The notes under the pieces are model-generated. The model worked only from the letters and a program-made list of their open reading frames with translations. It was not told the DNA's origin and did not search any database. Shown here in pieces: positions 55,056-64,000 of a DNA stretch of 64,000 nucleotides (position 1 is the stretch's first letter; each line of letters starts with the position of its first letter). The DNA is taken from the NCBI GenBank assembly GCA_039566865.1, contig CM076951.1:20035484-20099483 (forward strand), written 5' to 3'. This DNA is from Aurelia coerulea (Eukaryota > Cnidaria > Scyphozoa > Semaeostomeae > Ulmaridae). The position numbers and the translations under genes were made by a program.

Positions 55056-57758
55056 ATGTCTTTTGCTGATAAAATTTCGGAAGACTTCCAGAAGATGAAT
55101 GTTTATAATTTGCGGAATTTTCTGATGTCTAGAGGGATCGCTGTTAGTGACTCGAACAAGACTAATCTTGTCAAACTCGCGCAAGCTGCTTCGACGATGG
55201 GCCTTCCTTCCAATGTCGAATTTCACGACGATGTATTAGATTTGTCTGAAAGGCTCACAATTAAAGGAATAAAGTTACCAGACCCGTTCATGATTCCTGA
55301 GCAAGAGCTATCGAGCAAGATGGATAATGTTCCCCCTTTCGGCATTGAAGATATTTTCAACTTTTTGATTTTTAAATCGAGCGACTACGACCGCCAAAAA
55401 GTTGCCTCTTAAAAAGCATTTGAGGAATATGGCTTGTTTCAAGACGGATATGTGCATGATTTGAAGGTGAAAGAGATATCAGAACATTTTGTCTTTGTTG
55501 GTAAAGTTAGGCCTACAATGAAACAAAAAACCAAAGAGGGTGAAAAACATTACAAGCTGTGGTTTGTTATTGATGGTGACAGGGTGAAAACAGACGAAGG
55601 AAACATTAGATGGAAGCCAACCGCTGGCAGTGTATTTTCCGCCTACTGTTACTGCCCTGGTGGTCAAGATGGTGCTTGCAAACATATTGCTGCAACTCTA
55701 TATTCGCTTCATGACTGTTTGCACCCCATGTCCGGACCAACAGATAAGCTTTGCTACTGGCGTAGAAAATTTGAAAGGGGTACTGATCCATCACCCATTT
55801 CAGAGGTAATAGTAAAGAAGGCATCTACACTCATGAAGATTCATGGATTCAAAGGCAGGGAGCGTAAGAGGAAGGGGAATTTACCGTCTGAACCATGCAA
55901 TATTCCCAAGAAAAGGAAAATGAAAGACAGCATAGAGTTCGACCCAAGGGCTCCTGCTGACCAAAGGTGTCATTCCCAAGATGAGTTGAAGGAAATCAAA
56001 AGAAAGGTCAAAGAGTTTGGTTGTACTGCAGCAGGATTTCTGTTAAGTGACAGTGAAAGTGATGAAAATGAAGAGGAAATTCACAGCAGTCATATTGAAA
56101 AAGCCAAGCCAATCTTGTATGAAAAGGTTAATCTTTATGTGAAGGATGGCTTTAAAGATCCCAAGGAGTTTCTTGAAAATTTTACAATCTCTCCACATGA
56201 AGTAGATGAGATTGAGAGCCTTACGAAGTCCCAAAGCCACAGTGAAAATTGGAAAATACACAGGAAGGGGCTGATAACATCTACTAAATTACAGGATGTT
56301 GTTAGCAGACAAACCAATATAGATAAAGATCCTATGAAGAGTGGAGACTCACTTGCAAGGCAAATTTTAGAGGGAGGAAATTTGAATAAGTATTCAAAGT
56401 TACCTGTGCAGATTGAACATGGCAGAGTGCATGAAAATGCAGCAAGAAAGGAATATACCAAGTTGATGGTGACAACGCATGAAAACTGTCACATTGAATC
56501 ATCTGCTCTTGTTATAAACAAAATAAATCCATTCCTAGCAGCAAGTCCAGATAACATCAGAACATGCAAGTGCTGTGGAACATCAGTAGTTGAATATAAA
56601 TGCCCATTTAAAAACAAAGAGAAACATCCTAGAGAGGCATTTTTGGAAGGAAACATAGGTGGGATTCAAAATGCTGATGGAACATACTCACTGATACAAA
56701 GTCACAAGTACTACTACCAAATTCAAGGGGCAATGGCAGCTACAAATATAAAAGTATGTGACTTTGTTGTGTACACATTGAATACAGAAATGGGGTCTGC
56801 TGGTAGCATATTTATCGTTGAAATTGCATTCAACCCTACTTTTTGGGTTGCAGTGGTGGAAAAGGTATCCCAATTTTTCTTGAATTGGGTACTTCCTCTT
56901 GTTTTTGACTGCGCCAATGTGCCTCATGCCACAAACGAAGATTATGATGCCGAATTGGAAGGGTCTCAATCAGGTGACCTCAAATCTGACGAAAACACAA
57001 AAGCAACATCTTCAAATCAGAATCTTGAGACAGTTCCAGATGTAATAAACTTAGATGAATATAATGACACTGGGGAAACCTATGTTATTGCTACCATAAA
57101 GGGTGTACCACTTTTTCAAGAAGACCTTGATTGTCTCTTGGAAGGAAATGAAATTACAGACAATATAGTTGGAGTCTTCCTGCGACTCATAAATGAACAA
57201 TTTAGGGGGATACAAAATTTAACAATTGCTGAATCACTCTTTTACATGTCATTAACCCAAAATGTTGCTCTTAGTGGATCAGTTGAGCAAAATTTCCAGA
57301 GAGCATCTTCCTATCTCAAAAAGATATCTCCAGAAGATAATCTTGTTGTGCCAATATGTGCCCATGGCCACTGGTTTGTCATCATTTTTGCCAGAAATCA
57401 TGCCTTAGTTATGGACTCACTGAGCCATAGGTACGACACCATCACCCGGGACAATGAGATAAACACAATTTCTAATTATTTGAAATGGAAGAATCCAAAG
57501 ATGAATGTCAACTATCAAAGACACGTCATGAAAACACCACAGCAAATCAACAATACAGACTGTGGGGTGTATTTGCTATTAAATGTGGCATCATTTCTTT
57601 CTCACTGGAATAGTTTTGTCAATTTTGAGGCATGGTTTTGTACCCAAGACTTTAGAAACTGGTTTGGTGAAAAGCATGTAAAGCAGGAAAGAAAAAACAT
57701 GAAGGATTTCATTGTAAATCACGCTTCTTTTAAGGCATTAAGAATGTTGAGAGAATAG
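55056..57758 (+). pseudogene. SAP-SWIM-YqaJ-Ulp1 recombinase/protease of the ISL2EU-like element (one nonsense codon)
   Basis: A single frame from ATG 55056 to TAG 57758 is broken only by TAA at 55410-55412 (KVAS*KAFEEYG). First part: SAP-like DNA-binding helices (NVYNLRNFLMSRGIAVSDSN). Numbering from ATG 55434: a SWIM zinc site C72xC74...C82xH84; a K/R-rich linker; a YqaJ/lambda-exonuclease-type domain ~270-490 with HGRVHENAARKEY, AASPDN (D373), VEYKCP (E387-K389) and YYYQIQGAMAATN, the metal-binding and catalytic blocks; an acidic linker; a Ulp1/SENP cysteine protease ~590-760 with GHW (H646), MDSL (D661) and NTDCGVYL (C710) as the triad. Such proteins probably process DNA ends or recombine during transposition; the protease would cleave a SUMO/ubiquitin-like or self substrate (inferred). 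All catalytic residues are intact, so the death is recent or the TAA is read through. Confidence 0.85.
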
Positions 57759-58712
57759 ATCGCTAAATGCTTACATAATACAAATATACTTGAAACAGTT
57801 TTCAGTCAGTGGAATTTCCAGATGTGGAATTTTACCCAGTAAAAGCCATAAGCCCTTAAATTTGTAAAAGTACAAAAATCTCACTCAGGAATTCCATTGA
57901 CTGAAACTAGCCCTTAGAATGTCTGGACATATACACATATTTTTTTTGAGAAACTGCTACAAAACTCAACTGTCACATCATTTAAAAGTAATGTGTAAAC
58001 TAGGACAGGCTTGAAAAAACCTAGGGTTAGGGAACAGGAAGTAAGATGACAATTGTTATGGAAACTTTGTAAGAAACTTTGAGTACTCAAAATCTGATAA
58101 TTCTTAAAAAAAATTAAGTAAAGGCCCAAGTTCTTCCTTTCATATAAAAATGATATGTGTAGCATGATCCATGTGACTGATTTGGAAATCCATAAACACT
58201 CATTTTTTCAAAAGAAACCACTTGTAAGGAAATGTATAATAGCTACTTCCAGAATAACTCTACTTAAAAAATCAGAAGAGGTCAATTCAAGCTTAACTGA
58301 AACTTTTACAATATTAGTTGAACTGCAAAATGTTTTAAACACTAGGAAATGTTTATCAACCCAAATTCGATAATACTACAGAGTATGAAATTGTTTATGA
58401 TTGGTTTATTTTGGACTTGAATGTGGTATTAATGGTCATCAATTAATTCTGATAAATTTTGAAATTCAACTTGATGAAATTTAAGAATTCTCGAAGACAT
58501 TTTTTCATAAAAATTACAGTAGGGCAAACCTTCCTTCAAATCCCAGAGCCAAGTTCCTTGTGAAAAAATGAGTGTCACATCTTTCACGGTTTTGATAAGG
58601 GTCTTAAACAACAGTGCCTTCCCACATGCATGTGGAGTTTTGTTTTTTGTTACAAAGGTTTCTTGCATTTTTGCTATTGAGAAATTCCCCATTTCACCGA
58701 AAGGCACCATGT
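57759..58712. other. Intergenic region between the convergent genes
   Basis: No conserved domain seen. The minus ORF 58776-58429 overlaps the putative last exon of the transposase but shows no family feature beyond it. Confidence 0.4.
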
Positions 58713-60625
58713 TCAGGACTCTTTGCAGGCTTGATCTAAAGGGAAAATGAATATTTACTGTATGTAACAAGATCATTACCTAAATTTGCCAATGACACAC
58801 ACACTTTCAAAATACTGTTCATGTAGTTTTTTTGAGTAAGTTTTAGCTGTCTTGATAGAATCCTGAATGTCTTTATGCGTCTGATTGCTCTTTCTATATG
58901 TATTCTTGCATTGGAAACTTTCCTGGCCATTGTAGAACCCCTTGGCTTAAGCTTGCCTCCTTTGAGAGCTGGTGGTGCTACCAATTTACATTGCTTCAAA
59001 GTAAGCAGCCCCCTAATTCTGAAACCTTTGTCAGCCATGACTTTATCTCCAGGTACAAAATGATCCATCCAAAAAGTCAGATTTTTCCACAATCACCTTA
59101 TCTGAAACATTTCCAGACCACAAATCAGAAGTGTAGTTAATGTATCCATTTGGTGTGCACCCAATTAACAACTTGTATGTATTATCATTGTAATATGCAC
59201 TGTAAAGTTTTTTCTGAGCAGCAGGTAGGGTTGGGGCTTCACATCGAAATTCAACAGCATCAATTATGCTCCTTACGCCCTTGACAAACTCTTTTGGCTC
59301 CCCATACTCGTCCCTTAAAGACTTTGGAATATGCTTTTCATTGCATTTAACAGATGCAAATCTCCTCATATATACTAATTCTTTCTCCAGAAATAAGGTC
59401 CAAGTTATGAAAATATTGCTAGCCAAGCCAACAGATATACCAAACAGATTAGCAGTCATCTCAATTTCTGTCCCCCTTCGAATTCGAAAAATTGTAAGCA
59501 AGAATTCTTCCCATGTTGACAACTTCCTTGACTGGGTGCTCTTACATTTTGGTGCAGTCTCGAAGCCTCGCCAAAGAGTCATATTTTCTGCCTTGTCCTT
59601 CACCAATCCAAAAACAAGCTCCAATAACTCTTTGGATTTCAACCCAGTGTAGAACATTGGATGATTCAAAATGGTGTCAATCCAGTGATTCCTTGATACC
59701 TGTTCAAAATCCTCGGCATCTGTACCTTGGTCGGTTTTCTTGAGGCCATCACGAAAACAAGTATTCACCTCAGTTTCCACAATTTCAGGTTGTGGGTCCA
59801 CCATATTTTCCCTAGATAGTTCTAGAAGCATATGAGCAGCTTCAATATTGGGCTCATTTTTCACAGATGCATTTGACAAATCAAGAAGGATTTGAGCTAC
59901 CTCTTCGTTCATTTTTGACTCGTCATTGGGAACTTCAGGTTGTGGAATTTCACTTTTCAAATCTTCTCCGCCGCTATTGGTGTCCTTGTCTAGACTTACG
60001 TCTACTTTTATGTTGCCCTGTGGAGGGCGAACTGTTTTATTTCTTCTTTGAAATGCAAGCTCTTGTTTCAGCTTTGCATTTCCAGTAAGATTTGCTGGAG
60101 TGGGATAAGGCTCTCTCTCAGAAGGCCCATCTTCACCTACCCAATGCAAAGAACAAATATAATGGTGGTAGGTTAAAGGCATTGAGTCCGCATAAATAGC
60201 GCGCTCGTGACCAATATTGACTTCTTTTCAATCATGAAACAAAAGTTGTGATTTAATCGCTATTGATATTAAACCAAAGAAATTCCCAAGGATAATGCAA
60301 GGATTAAGAAGCCTTTGCTCTCCACTGCTAATGACTTTAGCACTATTATGCGATAACAAAGGGCCGTCAGCAGTTTGTCAGCAAAATTCAGGATAGCGTT
60401 AACGCTCAGCTATTTATATGGACTCAATGCCTTTAAGCTCTCGAATGATAGCTGATCCGTGGGCCTACGACAGGCATTGATCCACCTTCTTGCAGCAGTT
60501 TCGTGTCGTTTTTTGCCAGGGAAATGAATAAATCTGACTGGTTCTCCATAACGATTGGTCATAGATGGTCTTTCTGGGTACCTTGAATCGTTCTTGCAAG
60601 TGCCATGCGAGCAGCGTTTTACCAT
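58713..60625 (-). pseudogene. THAP + DDE_4 transposase of the ISL2EU-like element (frameshift and MITE insertion)
   Basis: Starts at ATG 60625 with the THAP C2CH finger: MVKRCSHGTCKNDSRYPERP, then RFIHFPGKKR and RRWINACRR. The finger is completed after a 256-bp MITE by YHHYICSLHW (frame from 60176 down). An acidic linker with two AQ/AH-[IM]LL-[DE]LS repeats follows, then HTH_Tnp_4 (STWEEFLLTIFRIRRGTEIE, ...LFGISVGLASNIF) and DDE_4: SIIDAVEFRCEAPTLPAAQ (catalytic D, ~308), KLLIGCTPNGYINYTSDLWS, SDKVIVEKSDFLD. A tandem ATCC duplication (59063-59070, plus) then shifts the frame; the rest follows at 59080-58736: HFVPGDKVMADKGF (second D), ARIHIERAIRRIKTFRIL (E), SLANL. A 44-bp GT-AG intron (58736-58779) may lead to the stop at 58713-58715. 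Cuts and rejoins its TIRs when intact. Confidence 0.85.
60177..60432. mobile_element. 256-bp TTAA-flanked MITE inside the THAP domain
   Basis: Ends AGGCATTGAGTCC...GGACTCAATGCCT (inverted repeats of 24 bp incl. ATAAATAGC with 2 mismatches) are flanked by TTAA at 60173-60176 and 60433-60436. Removal of the MITE and one TTAA gives, on the minus strand, FESLTYHHYICSLHW in frame, completing the THAP finger. AG-starting ends with TTAA duplication fit Kolobok-type elements. It is not an intron: no suitable GT-AG borders lie at its ends. Confidence 0.85.
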
Positions 60626-60670
60626 GTTTCAGCTAGACGAACCTTGTCGCAGTTGGGTTCATATCAACAA

Positions 60671-60780
60671 GGCCTAATGTTTGTCCAAACTTTTGCCGCG
60701 CTAAGTATTCAACCAATCAGATCCCAAGATTAGAGAGACACGTGATTACGTCGCGGGGGGCCCTGAAAAGGTGGATTGCA
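60671..60780 (-). promoter_or_regulatory. Inner TIR block, right: probable promoter of the transposase gene
   Basis: Reverse complement of 54875-54984 with three differences by eye. It ends 45 bp before the transposase ATG at 60625 and carries the same CACGTG and CTGATTGGTTG motifs pointing to the gene. Confidence 0.5.
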
Positions 60781-60824
60781 GGGATTGTCATGTTTTACAT
60801 TATGATTCACCTTCACCATTGTTG

Positions 60825-61020
60825 ATGCAGCAGCTCTGGTTTTGACCTGGGGGCAATTTTGAAGGTTGCTGATTTTTAACTCTTCAACCAAGTCACCAAA
60901 ATTTATATCAAAATTTAATCTAATTATTACAGATTTGAATAAAAATTATTGTTGGATAATGAGTATGAAACAGTTTGCAGTAGAATTTTTCAAAATTGGT
61001 GCGTTTTTTTGGACACCCGG
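60825..61020. repeat. Right outer TIR
   Basis: Inverted partner of 54339-54536; ends GGACACCCGG. Confidence 0.8.
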
Positions 61021-61022
61021 TA

Positions 61023-61239
61023 ATTTATCATGGAGGTCAGCTGTATGGCCTCCAGTGCTGCTCTCTTTATTGTCACCATTATGGGAGTACAATGCTCGAA
61101 TATCTTCCCGTACGCCTTTAGTAAAAACACGAACTCAACTTGCTGCATCTATGTGCCTATTCCAAGCGCTTTTCTCCGAGTCTCTGCCTTGTCATTGGAA
61201 TTATTTGCCTACTCGTATAATGCAGCTCTGATATCCTCA
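61023..61239 (-). pseudogene. Right-hand flank of the 6.7-kb insertion, coding-like
   Basis: Two minus frames are open towards the insertion: KRAALEAIQLTSMIN, which continues in frame into YFKGVFANC on the left side, and EDIRALYSHNGDNKESSTGG, which is one base out. Family unknown; it may be the other half of the remnant at 53700-54336. Confidence 0.3.
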
Positions 61240-61674
61240 TAGCATGTATCTATAACGCCGATTGCTTTGTCACGTGATAGTCAGGGAGGGTCTCCTGGTT
61301 TTGGAAGGTTGTGCCCCAGATGCCTAGTGCGTTTCAGACTGCAACAAGCGAAATTAATGGTTGTGTCAGCTGTTTTGAAAAATTTGGCTACTTTTGAAAC
61401 TTTTGTTGCTGACTGAGAAACATTCAACGGAATCCTGTGAGCGACACAGTGATTGTGGTAGGCAACATGAAATTTTCTTTGCATCTGCGCCTGAGCACCA
61501 TTTAGCTAAATGCTCAATGTCGCAGCTCCATCGAAAGATTGGCTGATAATCTTCTCATGGCTAGCATCTGGAACTATTTTGTATTTTGCGAGGGCATTCA
61601 GAAGGCTTGTTGTGAGGCCATCCGTGAATTGGTCGTCACTCACGTTGATCAATCCCAATAAATGCTCATGCAGA

Positions 61675-61921
61675 GCGTGTTGCCGAGTGGTTAAGGTGAC
61701 TGACTCGTAAACCAAAGGTCAGAATGGCCGAGGTTCGAATCCCGCGCTGGACAGTTTGGTCGCTGTCCGTAACTCTAGCCCGGGTCGACCAGAGCCATGT
61801 GAGGGAAATCTGGTAGCTGCGGCGGGTTGATGGTAAAGCATCCGTGGCCCCTGCTGGAATTAAGTCCCTCTCAGACTTTTGCAGGCTAGCCACGTTAAAT
61901 ATGATTACCTACCTACCTACC
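61675..61921 (+). mobile_element. tRNA-derived SINE with (ACCT)n tail
   Basis: The head resembles a tRNA: the A box TTGCCGAGTGG (61680-61690) and B box GGTTCGAATCC (61732-61742) match the RNA polymerase III consensus, with a tRNA-like anticodon-arm region (GACTGACTCGTAAACC) between. A ~160-bp body follows (GGTCGCTGTCCGTAACTC ... GTGGCCCCTGCTGG), then a tail of four ACCT units (61906-61921). It interrupts the hAT core between IIHSG and LHEHLLG. A clear target duplication is not visible. Confidence 0.8.
61680..61742 (+). promoter_or_regulatory. Pol III internal promoter (A and B boxes) of the SINE
   Basis: A box at 61680-61690 and B box at 61732-61742, 41 bases apart, usual for tRNA-type promoters. 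Confidence 0.75.
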
Positions 61922-62597
61922 TTCCGCTGTGAATGATCTTGACAGAAATTGCCAACTGCTCGACATTGCTAACATTACTAGTGTCATCCATCATGATTGC
62001 AATATAACGGAATTGTCAATTCAACTTTGGATCTCAATGCACGCTTCTTCAGTGATGCAATTAATGAGATCATTTTGTGGATCATGGGACCTGTACAAGA
62101 CATGTTCCTTGTCCAAAATGGAGCGGGATTTATGGTTATAGTATGCAATGAGATCCATAAGCACCAAAATTGCACTGGTCCGATGACAATATGGACAGAC
62201 AAGCCCTTGGGCAGACAAGAACACATGAGCATCAATGTGGTGGTGTAGCATCTTTGTATATTGTGATGCATTGTGGTTGTGACTTGTCACTTCTCTTTGC
62301 CTGGCCTCACTTATAGCGCAAGTGACATCAATGTATTCAAGCAGTTTGTATGATGTGTGATTCATCATATGATTTTTGTATGCATCATGGCTGCCAGAAA
62401 TATTCTTAAGGTTCCTCCCCGTCGATTTGAAGATGTTCACTTACACACATGACCCTTTCATCTATTCAATTCTATAGAATTCAAGATTAGTTGTACAATA
62501 CAGAAAATTACACAACTTCAAGAACAAAGACAAAAGAACTCGCACAGCCAGAACATTTTTCGAAAATAAGAAAAATTTTCCAGCCACATAATACCTA

Positions 62598-63402
62598 GGG
62601 TGTCGGTGGTGGTAATCGGACGGCGGTGGTAATCGGACACTCGCGAAAATATCTCAAAAACCAACAGAAAAGTATGTTACAAATGAAATCTATCAAAGAG
62701 GGTATTTCTTGGTACTGAAAGCTAACATTATAGATACTAAACAACTTTACAAAACCCTTCACGAATGTAAAACACGCTAAAGAAGTTGTTTTTGTTGTGC
62801 TTGGCAGTGTAGAAGTTATTGTTGCGAATATCACACCCCAGATTCAAAACTCTGAATCCGTTCCAGAAAGAAGCAAAAATCTTAAACAATCACTTAAATT
62901 GGATGTCTAGCATTTAAGTAACTCAAAGAATTATGCAGAAGACTTAACACAGTTTCACTGAAGGGAGGACAGCGGATGCCATATCGAATTGTCTTAAAAG
63001 TTCATGGCGGTGGTTTTGGACACCAAGTGAATCAGTTTTTTTGGGAGCATGAATAAAGGTCAGATTTGAAATGTAATTGAATTTTGATATATTATTCATA
63101 AACATCCATACATATATCAATCGAAAATTGTAATGAGATAAAAAAACATTTTTCTAACGCATCTCTTAGTTTTTAGACTGTTTTGTGTTTACCGAGAGCT
63201 CTCCAGAATGTCATTAAGAGAACCGACATTCAAACTATTTTTTCCCATTCAAGAATAGAAAAAAGACAAGAAAAATGAAGCAAAAGAGTTTATAGATGGA
63301 ACAATTGCCAAGTATAAACAGAAAAATAATTTCCTTGGCACATTCTGCATTGTGAACCCACTGTCCGAAAACCACTACCACGGTCCGAAAACCACCGCCA
63401 AG
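62598..63402. mobile_element. ~800-bp MITE with GGCGGTGGTTTTCGGAC-type repeated ends
   Basis: The left end carries two direct units, GTGGTGGTAATCGGAC and GGCGGTGGTAATCGGACAC (62604-62641). The right end (63360-63402) carries the inverted units TGTCCGAAAACCACTACCAC and GGTCCGAAAACCACCGCCAA. A further unit, GGCGGTGGTTTTGGACACC, lies inside at 63006. The exact boundaries and target duplication are unclear. No recognisable protein. Confidence 0.6.
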
Positions 63403-64000
63403 ATCAGTCTAAAAAACATTGTTGTCAAAGAAAAGCTGGCAAAGTAAAAAACCAAAACACTTCGGGAAGATATGTCCAAATACCTTTTTTTTTTATATTC
63501 ATTTGAAAATTACAATATATGTTTACAAGCTACACTACTTTACAAAATTACTATACAACTATACAATACTACTGGAACGATACCCCGAGGAGCAAAAGGC
63601 TATGACTACCCCAAAGCCATTTTGACATAGATATTAAAACTAAAAATTAAAACTAAAGTCTAAAACTAAAGCTGAAGTCTGTCTCAAATTACATGCCACG
63701 GGAAAAGTCTGCGATCGAAACAAAATTTAAGTGTTTGGATGGGTAATTAGACATTGTTGCAGATATTGCGTGGCATCTAATTCGAGACAGACGTTTAACA
63801 TACAACAAAAAGAAGAGCAAAATAGAAGCAAAGAAAAGAAGAACACATTTACTTAAATGAGACTTGGTGGTTGTGATTGTGTGGCTTATAACGGAGTGTG
63901 AAGTTTTCTAATCAAATCGACCGGATTTGTGGATAAATTTTAAAGTTAGTAGGAGTATATTTTTATTGAGTTCGTTGGGAAAATTTTTACCACCATACAA
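63403..64000. other. Spacer with a retroelement 3' fragment
   Basis: 63480-63620 in minus sense contains TTTGCTCCTCGGGGTATCGT and ends in AATATAAAAAAAAA, probably a truncated non-LTR 3' end related to 47330-47560. 63625-63670 has AAAACTAAAGT-type short repeats. Nothing else recognised. Confidence 0.35.

Larger units (their letters stand above)
54339..61020. mobile_element. 6.68-kb ISL2EU-like DNA transposon with two convergent genes
   Basis: Ends CCGGGTGTCC...GGACACCCGG lie between TA dinucleotides (54337-54338, 61021-61022); an alternative boundary, ACCGGG...CCCGGT, gives AAT on both sides. Terminal inverted repeats of ~200 bp (54339-54536 / 60825-61020, ~80% identical by eye) are followed inward by a much better conserved 110-bp pair (54875-54984 / 60671-60780). 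The plus gene encodes a SAP-SWIM-YqaJ-Ulp1 protein, the minus gene a THAP + DDE_4 transposase. THAP/IS5-type transposase plus YqaJ-domain partner is the known ISL2EU arrangement. Later damage: nonsense at 55410, a 4-bp duplication at 59063-59070, and a 256-bp MITE at 60177-60432. Confidence 0.85.
61240..62440 (-). pseudogene. hAT transposase remnant split by a SINE
   Basis: Minus order: TTF-like start SGSHDAYKNHMMNHTSYKLL and SEARQREVTSHNHNASQYTK, leading to LSAQGL (62440-62200); KEHVLYRSHDPQNDLINCIT (62110-62050); the core start IMMDDTSNVSNVEQLAIS then VKIIHSG (61995-61925), whose first D is catalytic. A SINE follows, then HEHLLGLINVSDDQFTDGL and KIISQSFDGAATLS (61672-61506), and YHNHCVAHRIPLNVSQSATK with KVAKFFKTADTTINF (61460-61350). 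The block order is that of ZMYM1-like hAT transposases; the C-terminal dimerisation domain is missing. Frameshifts near 62200 and 61490 add to the SINE disruption. Confidence 0.7.

Noticed and set aside
60201..60408. Intron in the THAP exon of the transposase
   Set aside because: The gap is bounded by TIRs and TTAA duplications, and exact excision restores the frame; no GT-AG borders fit.
61675..61758. tRNA gene (Thr-CGT-like anticodon)
   Set aside because: Acceptor arms do not pair well, and the body plus (ACCT)n tail continue behind it; it is the head of a SINE.

Overview
The window looks like a transposon graveyard from the nuclear genome of a marine invertebrate, most likely a cnidarian. 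That guess rests on the mix of element families and on introns and TE types typical of animals; no host gene or rRNA is present to confirm it. It is AT-rich, has no bacterial-style operons and almost every coding block is broken. I found no convincing intact host gene.

Layout. 1-8 kb: edge of a SWIM/YqaJ-type gene, a 746-bp hAT-type MITE, a decayed hAT transposase (ZMYM1-like), a Penelope-like reverse transcriptase and a CR1/L2-like reverse transcriptase with two in-frame TGA codons. 9-12.5 kb: TTAA-flanked palindromic elements, then a small non-autonomous LTR element (LTRs of 258 and 261 bp) nested in an inverted-repeat element. 13.1-17 kb: an almost complete non-LTR retrotransposon whose 1160-codon ORF (PHD finger, endonuclease, reverse transcriptase) is uninterrupted. 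17.4-28 kb: hAT fragment, a 319-bp tandem satellite, SGNH-type ORF1 remnants, a perfect 248-bp palindrome, two direct copies of a ~1.7-kb repeat and a BEL/Pao fragment. 28-38.4 kb: two DIRS/Ngaro-like remnants on opposite strands, a GGATCCTA minisatellite, a CACTA (tnp2-like) remnant, a protein-kinase pseudogene and a foldback MITE. 41-45 kb: a 2.95-kb TIR element with a 9-bp target duplication, carrying a RecQ-helicase remnant, has split an unclassified multicopy gene; removing it rejoins that reading frame exactly. 49-53.5 kb: a second RecQ remnant, a possible tnp2-like piece and a 520-bp MITE. 61.2-64 kb: a hAT transposase split by a tRNA-derived SINE, and another MITE.

The most interesting object is the 6.68-kb transposon at 54339-61020, which I assign to the ISL2EU type. 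It has ~200-bp terminal inverted repeats and two convergent genes: a THAP + DDE_4 transposase (minus) and a SAP-SWIM-YqaJ exonuclease-Ulp1 protease protein (plus). A 110-bp internal inverted block, 107/110 identical by eye, sits 45-71 bp upstream of both start codons and looks like a duplicated promoter. The copy is recently dead: one nonsense codon in the recombinase gene, a 4-bp tandem duplication in the transposase, and a 256-bp TTAA-flanked MITE inside the THAP domain. Each lesion can be pinpointed.
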